A stretch of 64,000 nucleotides of DNA from NCBI GenBank assembly GCA_013400115.1, contig VXBP01003634.1:1-64000 (forward strand). Reading direction: 5' to 3'. The notes under the pieces are model-generated. The model worked only from the letters and a program-made list of their open reading frames with translations. It had not been told where the DNA came from and searched no databases. Source of the stretch: Rhinopomastus cyanomelas (Eukaryota > Chordata > Aves > Bucerotiformes > Rhinopomastidae). Made by a program: the position numbers and the translations under genes. Below are positions 12,429-26,100 of the stretch, piece by piece (the stretch's first letter is position 1; each line of letters opens with the position of its first letter).

Positions 12429-13354
12429 CAAGGGGGATACTGGGACTGAGATGTTGAATGTAATCACTGTATTTTCGTTAAGGGAAGAGGAGACTTTTTC
12501 TGTAGCCCTCACAGTTTATTTCCTCTTCTTGTGTAGTAATCTTATGCTTTGGCAAATATTCCTAGTGTTGGTATTCCTGTACGTATTCCAAGGGAAACAC
12601 CATGGGTTCATCCCACCAGCCCTTTACCTGCTGTCACATCTAGTGAAGACTTTAATTCTCCTCTTCTGCTAAACATGGCTGGTGGACTTTGAGAAGAGGA
12701 AATGCACTCTAGCCTGCTGGGACCCCACTAGTTAAAAGCTTTAGAGCTACCCCTCAGTGGGGCAGCATTGCTCTGCTGTGGGAAAGAGACAGATGGAACA
12801 CAAGTTAGCTGCAGGGCTCAACAGGGTTTGAGGTGGCTACTGAATTCCCTCTGACCAGTCCTAATCTGGAACTTCGAATCTCTTGTGGCATTATGTTCAG
12901 CTTACGGTTAGCAGAGACAGCTCCTGCCACAGAGATAGCACTACAGAACTTTACAGCCCTCTGACCCTTTCTAATTCTTATTTTTCTCCTTGACTGGAGT
13001 TAGGAAGCCCAGCACCCCAACACACCAGGAAGAGACATAAACTGCACCTTCCCATTGGCTTTTAGCAAGGGAGATGATCACCAGCTGACCACAGCTGCAA
13101 GACACTGTTGCCTGTTTGAACAAACAAAGAGAACATTTTATTTAATTAGTATTAAAGATAATCATGAGCCCTACACACCTATTTCTAATTTGAACTGCTG
13201 TCAGCTAGTGCAGTAGATATTGAGATAAATCTCAGCATTTGCATTTTAAGGTTTACTTACTACAATACAATACCTGTGGAGGGAGACAGAAGAGAAAAAG
13301 AAACGTGATCACCAAAATCAACGTAGGCAGTTAGACTAATTCAGTTACTGCAGT
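12429..13354. other. No recognisable feature
   Basis: Unique sequence between CR1 3' ends. Confidence 0.5.
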
Positions 13355-13490
13355 GTATCTGGAGACGTTTAAAACCTGCCTCGATGCGTTCCTGTGCAAC
13401 TTGATCTAGGTGATGCTACTCTGGCAGGGGGATTGGACTAGATGATTTTGAGGTCCCTTCCAATCCCTAATGTTCTGTGATTCTGTGATC
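13355..13490 (+). repeat. CR1 3' end
   Basis: Sense 3' UTR: CTGGAGACGTTTAAAACCTG, GGGGATTGGACTAGATGATT, CCTTCCAATCCCTAATGTTC and a TTCTGTGATTCTGTGA tail. Confidence 0.88.
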
Positions 13491-15802
13491 ACCACCTTCG
13501 CTTTGCAAATGTAGATTTTGCAGTGTTTCCCAGTCTTAGTTTAGAATGAAAAATGTGTAAAGGCCTTTATTGCCGTGATGTCATTCGAGCTCTCTGGCAT
13601 TACCCAGTCCTGATGACATATGTTCTTGGCATCTCTTTAGAGATGGATCTTTGGACACTTCTGTTTATATCTGCTGTGAACCCAGCACCTTTATTTCATA
13701 CCTTCATAGTTCAGCCTCGCAGCTGGATAATCAGTACCTTTCCAGTGAGCCAAACACTACTGCTGCTGTGTCAGAATTTGCAGCATAAACTTTTTTTCTG
13801 GAGAGAAACCAGGAGGTTTTTGGCTTTTGAGTGGAACACATAAAAAGGTGTGTCAGTGTGTGTTTACGTGTGTGTGCATGGCTAGATGGGTATATGTTCT
13901 GGCGTGGTTTTAAACAAGTAGTTTACATAACAAAGTAATTCATGGAAGAGAGGAAATACTGTTAAAATTAGCTTATAAGAAGTGGCTTGCCTGTGGCAAT
14001 CATATTAGTAGGCTACTGTCCATGAAGCCACCACTGTTGACTTCTATACAAACACCCTAATGCTGATTTTGTGAAGAAATATCTCATCCTCACTAACATT
14101 TTGTGAAAAGGATTTTTCTGTTTATTTGAATGAAAAACGCTGCATAACGCACTCCAACGAGTAATCTAAAATAAGTACAGTGATACAAGTTAGTTTGCTG
14201 AACATCCTGTTGCAAACCCATGATTAGTGATAACACACATGCCTGAATTACTCTGCTTAGGTTTAAAAATGTAGGTTTATTTACAGTAGAGAAAATACTT
14301 TGCTTCAGCACACCCTGAAAAGATTTCCTTCCAGTAACAAAAAGAGAAAAATGAATCGAGTGGAGAGACAGACTGATGGAGACACAGACATATAAGAGAA
14401 TTAAAGGCTGTCAGTGAGGATGCAAACTGCTGTTTTCAAGTTGCCTTCACATTTGCTGTGATAATAATAGCAAAAATAAGAAAAACTAGAATCTTTAAAT
14501 ATAAATGAATATTTGTTTTAGATCTGAACCGGATCTTTAAAGATCTGCTTTTAATTTAATTACATTATTTTTCTGAACAGAAAGCTTTGCTGATAGGCAC
14601 TGATAACAGGCATCATGACATTGCTGTTTAGCATCACTAACAAAAATTAACAGCACAAAATGATGTAGGAACCTGGGATGCTAGAAAATGATTCAACAGA
14701 ACATCTGCAGTCAATAGATTAAGGAATTAAAATTTTATATTTTAATAAACAGGGACTCTGCAAAATTTTATAACCTTTATTCCTCCAGATAGTGTATTTA
14801 TGTGGGCTCAGTTCTGCAAATATTCTTCTCACTTTAGTCCATGTGAGAGACCAGAATGAAAATACACCAGGACTGTTTACAGCAGACAACTGTGATATTG
14901 CCAGTCTTAAAAATCATGTGCCAACAATGTGATTGTTGGTACAATAAAAAAGAAGAATGAAGATCTCTAGTTTTAAAATTAATTTAGGGTTATATAAATG
15001 TACTTTCTAGTAATTTACATGATCTGATTTCTCTCAGTCTTTCCCCACAACTATCAGATGCAAAATTTGGAATTAAAGAACCCCCAAACCCACAATGTAT
15101 TTTCTTTATGCCAAGACTCTCAGGAACTGCCACAAATTTGGTGTCGAGGGAGGTGGATACCCTCAATTTTACTCTTTGCAACTCCAAGTAGCATTCACAG
15201 GTGCCAAGAAAGGTCCTGGTGTCGCAGGACTGTCTATTTCTTTGAAAGAGCAAAGAGGAGGCAGCTCATTTGAAACAGCAAACTACAAAACCAAAGTTGA
15301 AGTAAGTGATGAAATCGCAAAGAAAAGGACATCCCTAGGAACAAACCTAGACAAGCCACCAGCCAGCATTCCATTCTCTTCCAAGCCATGTGAGTTTTCA
15401 CGTTTTCACGCACCGAGCAGTGATCCTAGTAAGTGCTGCATTGTTTGGTATGTGGAACATTGGGAGATGCAAGGAGAATTAAGGAAAGGGGACAAAACCC
15501 ATGCCATACAGACTTATTGAGACATTGTACAGAGATTTGCTTGCCTTTTTTTTTTTTGTTTGTGGTTTTTTTCCTTTTTAAACAGTGTTTAAGAAAAATA
15601 TGCTGTGTTACCATAACAAACTAAAATACTCTCTTCTCAACCTCTTCTGAGTTTAGGTTTTCTTTTCACTTTTTTTGGTTCCAGGTATGTTTTATTTGTT
15701 CTTGTTTTACTTTATGAAACCTTTTATCAAGGTTAATGGCTCCAGGAAGAAGAAATAAGGGGGAATTCTGAGCACAATTAAAGCGCTGACAGCTGTGTAT
15801 GG

Positions 15803-15854
15803 TGTCACTTTCTCCTGTGCCACTGAAGGTGGCACTTTCTCCTGTGGCTGAAGG
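15803..15854. repeat. Imperfect 27-bp tandem duplication
   Basis: CACTTTCTCCTGTG...CTGAAGG occurs twice head to tail (15803-15829 and 15830-15854), the second two bases shorter. Confidence 0.8.
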
Positions 15855-16695
15855 TACAGAAGAAATGGGGTGTAACATTTTATAGAACACAGACAAGAAT
15901 CTCAGCTCATTCACTAAAGCAAAAGGGAACATTTTCCTCATATAAAATCATTGTTTAAATCCCAGCCATACAGAGCTATGGAATAATGGGGTCACTTGTT
16001 TTCCACTACTTCAGTAAGGTACTGCAGCAAGCTAATGATTTTACAAGACAGACAGTTTAAAGCATTGATTTGCTGCAGATCGCTCAATCCATAACGAATG
16101 AGCAGCTCTACAGGTTTTCAGTGAATCAATCCCATTAGAATTTACAGTTTGCATAAGATCATATTACTCAGGCTGTGGACACAGATGGAATATGTTTTGA
16201 TAACCTTCAGCTGCCCCTTGTTGCTGTTTTTTTAAAACTCTTCAGTTTTTATGAGTGGGTTGGATAAAATCCCTGTCTTGAGGGTTCTGACAGCATGCCC
16301 AAAAAAATACACTGTCCACTTCTAAACAGGCACGCATGCATCCCATGATGAGTCCTAGATACTCTCTTGAAGACAAAAGACAGTCAACATCCAAGAAGGC
16401 AGGATGGGACGACAAATGGAATTCAGTCTCTGTCATCTGTAGTGCTAAACCTCTGCCCCTTTTGGAAGTGGATTCTATTTCACACCCCTAAGAGTATGAA
16501 GTCAGGTGGCAACTCTTATTTGGACCCACACCACAAGTAATTCTTCATAACAAGCTGAAATCTCTCCTGTATGAAAAAATGGCAAAGGCAAAAAAAACTT
16601 CTACAGACTGAGTGACAGGACTTTTGTCACAGAGCTGCGGTACAGAAACAGGAAATTGAGAACTATGCTTGTTAACAGATCAAGTTCTAGCTGAC

Positions 16696-16701
16696 TTTAT
16701 T
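16696..16701 (-). promoter_or_regulatory. CLSTN2: Candidate poly(A) signal for CLSTN2
   Basis: AATAAA on the minus strand, about 205 bases past the stop codon. The following 60 bases are only mildly GT-rich. Calsyntenin-2 transcripts can have long 3' UTRs, and several other AATAAA hexamers lie further down, so this may be a proximal site or unused. Confidence 0.3.
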
Positions 16702-16905
16702 ACTAGTCACATCAATATAGTTGTACCATCTTTTCTCCAGGCTTTATAATGAAAGGGTCATTTCTATCATTATCAATTACTACAACAAGATCAGTGTAAG
16801 TAGAACAGTTATAGGCAAGCAGGAGTTCAAAACCTGCAAGTGATTTCATACACTGAAAAAACATTGTATTGGTTGTTACAAAAGAGCAATATGGCTGGAG
16901 GGCTC

Positions 16906-17115
16906 TTAGTACGGGAGGGTTGAATCATCCCACTCCAAATGCTCTTGCCTGGTGGAATTCTTTTTGTTTCCTTTCTGGACAATGACTTCATCTTCCTCAT
17001 CCTCATCCTCCTCCTCTTCACTTTCATCTGATTCAGCACTGGTTGTGTCTTCCTCCTCATCATCTATGTCTTCTTCCTCACTCTCCTCTTCTGTCTGGTG
17101 AGGTTTTTCATATTT
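16906..17115 (-). CDS. CLSTN2: CLSTN2 terminal coding exon: acidic tail and second kinesin-binding motif
   Basis: Sixty-nine codons and a TAA stop at 16906-16908. 32 of the 69 residues are Asp or Glu, in runs such as SEEEDIDDEEED and SEEEEDEDEEDE. The protein ends EHLEWDDSTLPY, the second tryptophan-acidic kinesin-light-chain motif of the family. The minus-strand acceptor follows a long pyrimidine tract (complement of 17118-17160) and ends ctatag. The GAG/GAA-rich reverse strand reads as CTC/TTC-rich on the plus strand and could be mistaken for a simple repeat. Confidence 0.95.
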   Translation of the reverse strand, partial: KYEKPHQTEEESEEEDIDDEEEDTTSAESDESEEEEDEDEEDEVIVQKGNKKNSTRQEHLEWDDSTLPY

Positions 17116-20100
17116 CTATAGCACATTTAAAGAAAGAAGAGAGAGACAGTAGAAGAAAAGTGCCCTTTTGCTAGCCAGGGTCTGTGAGAATATGAGCATT
17201 TATTCCATATTCAGAGATGCTGGGACTAGCTGGTCTCCATCAATATGTGACTGTGAGGCATCAAAAGTGATAGAATTCAACAGCAAATATTCAAACCCCA
17301 ATGTAACAAGAATGGAACGTCAACAAGGAATATCTTTTCTAGTTAAGCTGCCAAAATTTTACCCTTCAATGTCAGTTACTTTAAACTAATGATTATCTCC
17401 CCCTCCTTTTAGTGCCTTATAGTTATATTAAAAAGAAAGGGCACACTAAAAGAGGCTTAAAATTTACTGCTAAGTTATCTGCCCAACAGCAGCTCCTGGT
17501 AGTACCCCAATATAATACTAGACAGTTATTACACAGTTCTGTACCTCCATGGGGTTGACAGTTATAGTCAGAGCAGAATCATCCCAATCCATTTCATTTT
17601 CTTTGCTTCCGTCACTATCAGCAGAGCCATGCTGGTGAGCTGTGCGAATGCGGTAGACCCCCACCATTATGATGAAAATGAGTATGCTCACACAGATTAT
17701 GATAACGACAGTAGCCACACTTGGAACAACTGGAACAGAAGATGGAAAAGGGAACAGGCTTATATTTGTGGAGCAAATGCCTACAAAAATCTAAATTCGT
17801 TATGTGTTTTGCCCCTTCAACTGCTCTTCCTTTGGACTAAGAAGCAGCACAGCCATCTGCCATGACTGCAGGAAGTGTTGACAAGTGTCCACCTACTCGG
17901 GCAGAGCACACACAAATGAGTATCACAAAGCACAAGAGAGGACTCCGCCTGCCAGTTGCTCTTCAAGCTAGTTTATTACAGAGGACAAGCAGTCAGTGCA
18001 GAATCAGTGAGTTTCAGAAGCAGTGTTTTTGCAGCCTAGTTCAGATATCTTACTGGCATGTTATCCCCTTCTGATTAGAGCTGAGGCATCAATCTCACTT
18101 GTGAGGAAAAAAAACACCTCAAAGCTTTTATTTTCATAGGTTTCAAACACTTGTGCTGTACTTTAAAACCTCAGTCTACAGGAAATAAACTAACACATCG
18201 CCACATTCTTTGCTGTGTTACAGCATTCCTGGGAGGCTCTAGAGGATGCAGTCCATATTTTCTTACTCTTTTGTTGCACTCTGAGAAGCCTCTGTCTCTC
18301 CTACTATTCACAGGGTGAAGTCTCTCTGAACTACCCTTGTTTTATGAGCTTCACAATCAGGGCCATGGAGAAGTGCTGGCATCTCCTATGTGCCTTGGCT
18401 ACCTCAGTACTGCACTTCCACCTTTACCTCTTTATGCATCTAAAAGAATATAGAGTCCAGCATTTAATGAGGTATCTTTGCCCTGAGTTTGACTTTACTG
18501 AAAAAGTTTCATCTTTGGGTAGACATTTAAACTCATATAATCTAAAAATTCAAATTATGTTCTTATTTACTGATGCCACTGCACATGACTAGAGGAGCCT
18601 GTCTTCTCTCAAGAAAGCTCCAGACTGAGGCCTGTTCAGCAGAAGCATCACAGCAATTATGCATGTAGAAAATGTTACAAACATTTTTGTATTTGGGAGG
18701 TTGGATTAAATGGTTTTTTGGGTCTCTTCCAACCCCTAACATTTTGTGATTTTTTTAAATTTTGCTTAGAAGGGGAAGGACAGCAATTAATATGTCACAG
18801 TAGTGCAGAAATACAAAGACAACATGAGCCTAAATACTATCCCTCATACTACTGAACACTAGAACCAAGACATTTTCTTAGCTGTATGGGTTCAAAGTAC
18901 ATAAGCTTTAATGAATACTTTAGGAAAGGAAACCAGTCTGGAAACCAGTCTTGGATTACAAAGCGCCTCCAGTGGAAAGGAAGAAGAAAATTCTAATTTA
19001 CTTTCTTTCATACCTGTGCAATGATTTCTCTGAGGTTTCAGAGGCTCTACCTATGGACTTTGGAGCTTGCTTATTGATGATGCTGAATCTCAAGGGAAAT
19101 ACAGAACCATTCTGAGCAGTCTCTGCAAAGTCATCACATACCTGAGTTGCGAACAGCACTTATGCTTCCCTCCGGGTGTTGGACAGACTGGAGAAACTGT
19201 GGTTGCACTATCATATGATTTACATGGTCTGTGAAGTCAGAGTTGGAGCTGTGTAGAATATTAATCTGGCCCAAGAGAAAAATAAGAGATCAGATACTAA
19301 GAAGTGATCTATATCCCCAGGCTGCTGGCTCTCTGTGTTACACTGAACCATGAAGCTCATCAGCAGGTAGGAGCATGATTACATAGATCTTACAGGACAA
19401 ATTCACTTCCTTTATGCCACACAGGTTAATGCATTTCTCATGTCTAACGTAAAAATGCATTTTAACATTTCTAGCTGTACACTATAAACTGCTACAGAAA
19501 CAGTTTGGGTTTTTTTATTTATTTGCTTGTCTGGATAAGAAGGGACTTTTTTTTCCTCATCAGCTTTTAGGTGTTCCCTTTAAGTTAGTGGGAGGTTTGT
19601 CACTCTGAACCCTGACAGAAAATGTAGGAAATTAGTTGAATTTAAAATCAAAAGAGTAAGAGAGAATTGAGAGAGGTTTCAGTTTTTCCTATGTCCTTTG
19701 AGAGTGACGGTCTTTGAAGATGCTATATCAGTTGTTTGTCTTACCAATAGGTGTTATAAGCAAAAACCCTGAAGTCAGAATGCCAAGCTCAAAAAAATTT
19801 TCAGTACCGTGCAAATATGTAAAGGCTTTCAGAAACAATTACTGAGTTTTAAGCCAATTGTAAAGAACTGTCTGCCCTTTCCTGGAGGTCCTTGGTACCT
19901 GGGTTCTAGGCTGGATAAGCTGGTTCTTCAGAACCTGTCCGCAATGCTGAGTGGCATCAGCAGTAGTGCATGGTCCCTGAGCCATCATGCTGCATGGGGC
20001 TTGCTACAAGCACATAGAAGTTTAGGAGAGCCATCTAAGTATTCCTGACCACAGCTGGGTAACAAATCCAAGAGAATATGACAAAGTCCATCCTATGCAT

Positions 20101-23100
20101 TTGCTACCTACCTACTGACTTACCTCCTCAAGGAAATCTCAGCTATGTAAATTCCCAGGAATAAACTCTATGTGATGATGAACAAATTATAAAACCTTAT
20201 TATATGTGAAGTAGTGTTTGGAAAAAAGGAGAATGATGCTGGAGACAGAAATATGTCAGGGTAAAGAAAAAACTCATCTAAGGAAAAGAATGTGGCTGTA
20301 ATCATTTATTTTGATCACTGTATAATAGTAGTAAAAGACCTACAAGACATTTTATGTCATGTAAAACCAGTGAAGGTGACTTCAGTCTCCATTCTATTTG
20401 AACTGGAGTAATTCTCTGTGCAAGTGGAGTTGAAAAGAAGGGTCATTTCTTTACATAGGCAGCAGAACAGAGAGAACCACATTGAGGAGTGGCCACAGGA
20501 GAAAGTCAACTTCCTATTAGGATGGAACTTAGAAATTGTTCTCTATTTGACTCTGTTACCAGAACTTGTACATCTTTTTACAGATTTTAAAGAAAAATCA
20601 GTGTCACTGAAGATAAGACACTTCTCAGTGCTGGAGAAGAAAACATGACTGAATGATTGCTTACCTCCAAGTTGAATTCATTGCTAGTGTAACGCCCATT
20701 TAGCTCTGAGCACTTGACTCTGAACTTTCTGTCAAAGGTGGCCGCAGTGTACCAGTTACGATAGCGAATCTGCCGGAGAACCTGCTCATAGTTGTGCATG
20801 CTGTCCACACCTGAAATGGGGGTACAGCAACAACAGAAATGTTCACAGGAAACTTAGCAGAACAATCTGAAAAGGCCAGTGCACCAAATATTCCCTGACC
20901 AAGCCTGTGGCTGATACTATGAGAATCGTTTTGGAAATGAATGTACGTACATGATGGGGAGCAAAAACATAAAGACGAGGATAATTTATTCATCAATTAA
21001 TGGCTATTAATTTATTCAAAAAATAATGGCCATTAAGTTACCAATCCGGTGCAGAAGCACTAAAGAATCCCCTCATTCCCACATTCGACTGTGATGGACC
21101 ATAAAAACCCCACTCCATGTTGCTATTCCTCTTATTTGGAGATGATAGGAAGGATGCTGAAGTCAAGCAAAGCCATAGTGTATTCCAGAGGATAAAGTAG
21201 GCACCCCAGGAGCTCAAGAGGTGAGTATGCTTTTTCACACTCAGACTGTCCTGGAATGTTTTACAGGTAGGACATCACTGATTACTATCTCATTTCTTTC
21301 TCACTAGTTCTCTCATTCCAATATGTAATTGTTGGCAAAAGAAATAAGGGAAAACAAAGTCCATGAACATACCATAGATTGAATATCCTGCTGTGGAATT
21401 TGTGGCATCTAGATGTTTTCCTTGAAGCTCCACGGGATCCAGTTCTAAACACTCTTGTTCAGGATCTAGTTCTGCTCCGATGACCAAAACATCACAGAAA
21501 TCCAAGTTGTGGTGCATTTTCTCTAATACCACTGGCTTATTGGCTGTGAACACATGGTGTAGAGCATGAAAAATACTACAAAGAAGAAAGCAACTAAGAT
21601 AAACAATCACACAACAGCTCAGTCATTTAATGTGCTTTGCATCAGGGCTTGCTTCCCATTTCTGCAATGATGGCTGAATTGTTCTATGCCCATATAAAAT
21701 ACAGCGTGCTTGGAGCAAATCAAAGACAAGTGTCTCGTCTGCCCAGGTGCTATGATAATGAAAGCCTACCAACACCTAGTGAGATAAACAGAAAATAAAT
21801 TGCTCTGTAATAAAAGGCATTCAAGAACAATACTGGAAGTAGAAAACTGAAATTTGATCCTGGAAATAAACATCTGGATGCAGTTTTGTGTATTTGATTT
21901 GGGCTTTTTATGTGATTATGCTTTTCAGTAAATTGTATCCTGCTTGAGCAGAGGGTTGGACTCGATGGCCTTTGAAGGCCCATTCCAACCCTAATAAACT
22001 GTAAAAACACTTCTGGTTTTTAACATTGTATTGACAGCAGGTCGGTGTCACATGGCCCTTTATTTCTCAAGGAAAAATGAACTTGAAAATACACTGTATC
22101 TATATAGTAATATATAGATATAGAGCTATAAAACCCCTATTAAAACCTGTCTCTATGCTTGGATGATTGTCTCAGTCACTCTATAGCCCACAAAGAATTT
22201 GCATTACAAAAAACACGGGCATCTATTAAAGAATATGTTTTATCATAAGTGGCATGTACCTGTCTTGTGTGTCTTGAGAGAAATAGAGTTGTAAAGCGCC
22301 CATCCTTCAGGATGTGTGATTAAAAAAACCATTCTGTTGCTGGAAAAAGAATAGCTTCTTGATTTAATATTTTAATTCTCTGGTCAACTTAGCATAGAGT
22401 GTCTGGCAAGACACTTAATCAGCTCCCCAAGGGTACTGCAGACAAGAGATTGAAATCTTGGAACTTGGTGCCCATGTTTATTTTAGAAGCTGTTTAGGGA
22501 AGGAAGGCACAGACAGAAAAGTCTCATGCCCCAGATTGTAGTTTCTAATTCACTGAGCAATTTGGAAGATGTCACAATATTCAGAGACATGGAGTTTCAT
22601 CTACATGTTGTGTCTGAGGTGATGGATAGTGAATCTTTTTCTGTGCGGGAACACGCTTTTACATAATGTAACCGTATGTGGTTGATATTAGGATGTGATA
22701 CAGTCTCTAGCCTTCAAAGGGCAGATGCAGTTTCAGGCAATAAGCAGCACTGCTACAGAGCGCAGACTCCAGGGAATTCATGCCTCTACCCCAGTTTTAT
22801 CTGTTCAAGTGATACGCATCTACCTGCTACTTATCCAACAAATATCATTTGGAACGACACCTGGCTTTTCATCTGTCCTGCATACAAACATCCCAAAGGA
22901 GATTCTTTTACAGACAAGTATTTTAAACTGTATTTATATGTTTTAAACTTTCATCTTGAATAATAATCCACATTTCATTCAGCATTAAAATGAACTGTCA
23001 TATTTGAAATAAATCTTTGCAAATTATTGTATTTACATTATGTATGTAGGAAACTGAGGCACAAGGGTCATTTCTCAAGCTAGTAGCAGAGCTGGAAAGG

Positions 23101-26100
23101 TAATAACAGATTAAAACTCCAACTACTAGTTAGTTATTTTATCACTACAATTAACAAAATTCTATTACAGATAGAGACATTCTAATGGAAATATGTTACT
23201 CAGCAATATTTGCAAAGAGTGGAAGGAGTTATTCTGAAGTAAGCACGAGACTAAGTTGCTTTTTTTGAAGCACATACAATTTAACACTTTTTCCCATGTT
23301 TTTCTTGAATGTCTTCAGTACAGCATTACTGCTGCCTAATGTTGCCAACATTAATATGGGATGTTTCCTGCATGCTCTTTGTTTGCATAACCCTTTAAAA
23401 GAATGTAAGTAAGCAGTAGGAATAGTAAGTAGTAAGAAACCCACAAACCTCTGTCATGTTCTTTTAAATCCACTGGATGGTCTATTTTGGTGACAGTGCT
23501 GACAATCTTGATGTCAGGTAACAAAGTAACACCTTGGTCACCTTCGAACTGCGCGGCTGGTCTAGCAAAGTGGTCCATTCCACTTATTGTAATCTTGGGC
23601 TCATTGGCCTGAAACACCATTACATACGCATCTATATCTGGGATACTAATGCAGACATCTTCACCAAAACATCTGAAAAATATATTATTCATTAACTGCA
23701 TATAGCACATTGCACAGCAGAGGTGTGTGGCACTTGCATTGCCCAATTCCTGCCTGGTGGCTCTCATCCTTTTGTCTCAGCTCAGCCCACGCCATACTTT
23801 GGTCCTGCCAGGTGTAAGGGCGAGTGTCTGTGCTGCCAGCAATGCCAGTATCAGCTGTACTCCTCTCATCCCCTCCCATATGCATAACCACCGACATCAC
23901 CTAGACACAGCTTACGAAAGAGTGTCATAACATGCCTCGTCTTTAGTATAGTCACCATGAGAATAATATTTTGATGTTTAACTGACATTTAACAAAGTAT
24001 TGAATGGTTAAAAAATTAATGAGATGATAAAAACTAACTTTACTAAACCTAACATTAAATTCTCAGTGTGACATCTAGTTAACGTAATACGCTAATCTTG
24101 TCATGTGTGAATAAAATGGCCTAATTATCCACTTAAATTACACCCATTATAGCATCATAGCATCATTTGGATTGGAAAAGTCCCTCAAGATCATTGAGTC
24201 CAACCATTAATCTACTCTGCCATCACGAAATTACTCTGGTACCCCCTAGTGTAGTGGTACCCCCTATTAGCCTTTTCATCTGAAGCAGCACTGGGCTTCA
24301 GCAGTGCATGTCCTGACAAATTCTGCCTAACTTCATCCATGCATATCCTGACAAATTCTGCCTAACTTCATCCATGCAAAAGGCTTGGGCTGGCCTTGGA
24401 GCGTGCAAACTGGAGTGTTTCCAGTGCCCACACATTGCATGATGCTCCCAAACCATTTGTGTGGTCAGCTCACAGCAACAGACTAAACCTGGTACTTTGT
24501 AAGAACTGTACATGCAACAGACGATGTTTAACTTCACTCTAACAATCTGCCTTCGCTGCACTGTACAACTTGCTGTAGCAGAGACACACCCCAGGGGAAC
24601 CCAGGAATGGCAGATGGCTCTCTGATTATGTAGAACTGTAAACATTATTGTGCAGGTTCTGTCACTACTGTTGCATGAAAATGGAAGGACATGGATAGGC
24701 GTTTAATACCCAACACCCGTACGTCAGTGGTGACAGCCAGGGAGGGGTACACACAGACAGTTTCAGGCTTAGTCACAAACACAGCAAGCACTGTAATCTA
24801 TGAGATGCAGCAGACTTCATTTAAAGAGCCATGGCTCCAGCTCTCTCAGAAGAAACTCTAGTTTTAAAAATGAACAGTAAAATAAGAATGCAACAAATGC
24901 AAGTACAGTTCAGTCCAGACTGTATGCTCAAAACCACAAGTACAGTGCCAAGTAACACTAACAAGCACATCAAAAAGAAAAGCTTCTTAAAAGGACAATA
25001 TCAAAAGGAAACCATAATGAAAATCAGCACAATAAAAATTAATGAAATTAGTCCTTCACAGTCAGTATCATAAAAGTATGGTTTAGCTATGTCATTTAGT
25101 GACAATTCTTCTTTTTGCAGGTCCAAAGGAAAAAATAATTCATTAAAAATATTCCTAATCTAATCAGTTCAGCTGATGTATAACTTACTGGACTTTAGAT
25201 GAGACTTTGAGACGTCGTACGCCTGCAGTAGGAAACTGTCTGGAGTTGATGTATGAGACCTTTCGCAGAGCTTGATTTATATTCTCAATGTCATCTCCCT
25301 CCATGACAAGGACCGACTGGGAAGGGTTGAAATGATACTAGGGGAAACACATATAATTAGGATTTAAGATACCCAGTACCAAGTACAAAATAAGACATTT
25401 TGAGGGAATGTTGCACAGCCATAGGTTTAAAATCTAATGATTTAGGAAAAGAACTATTATTAGATACTATTGCATGAATCCACATGTTGTTGCCTAAAAC
25501 TCAAACTTGTATCAGTCATCTGTTTTGTATCCCAGTAACTACTGTTAGAAATAATTTTATAGAATACTTATCCAAATTGGCTGTACTTCATTTCACCTTA
25601 TCAACTTTGCTGATGCTATTTCCATAGTTGTAGAATTCAAAACCACTTACTGTCATTTTTATTACTGCTAAGTGATTTTAATTAGGTCAGACACATCCCC
25701 GGTATCAAAATATTCACCTAAACCAGAGCAGAAATTCATTTTTCCTCCTTTGTATTTTGTCTTACCCTGGGCTACCTTGCTGAGATATAATTCAACATGA
25801 CTGAACAAAACAATTATAAAATTTGCCTCTTACATCTTCATTAACGTCAGGCACAATAAAGGGGATTCTCCTTTCTCTGTCTCATGATCAATAAGGGTGT
25901 CATGATTTAAGATGGAGCTGCTACTTGCACAAAGCCAGCTACTCTGTTGAACCAACAAACCTCACAGTCAGTGGCTCTTCTTATAGCATTGCTCTTTCCC
26001 TAGTTTGCTGCACTGAACATGAAACAGTCTTGCTGAACAACAAACTTGCTACTGTATTTGCAACGTAAATGGTTGATTTTATCTTCATCATAATTCACTC

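Larger units (their letters stand above)
13491..16905 (-). other. Probable CLSTN2 3' UTR and flank
   Basis: On the transcribed strand directly after the stop codon. Contains the candidate poly(A) signal at 16696 and the 27-bp duplication at 15803. The 3' UTR end cannot be set from sequence alone. Confidence 0.4.
17116..25188 (-). other. CLSTN2: CLSTN2 introns between the last seven exons
   Basis: Six introns of 429, 1412, 1399, 562, 1905 and 1516 bases. They contain only the short CR1 ends at 18693, 21936 and 24151, the MIR-like core at 23042 and the 35-bp duplication at 24306. Confidence 0.85.

Noticed and set aside
15095..15520. Plus-strand open frame of 141 codons downstream of CLSTN2
   Set aside because: No family signature, no promoter or splice structure evident. 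The length is possible by chance in 64 kb on six frames.
16980..17100. CTC/TTC-rich stretch as a simple repeat
   Set aside because: It is the complement of the acidic codons of the CLSTN2 terminal exon, in frame with the rest.
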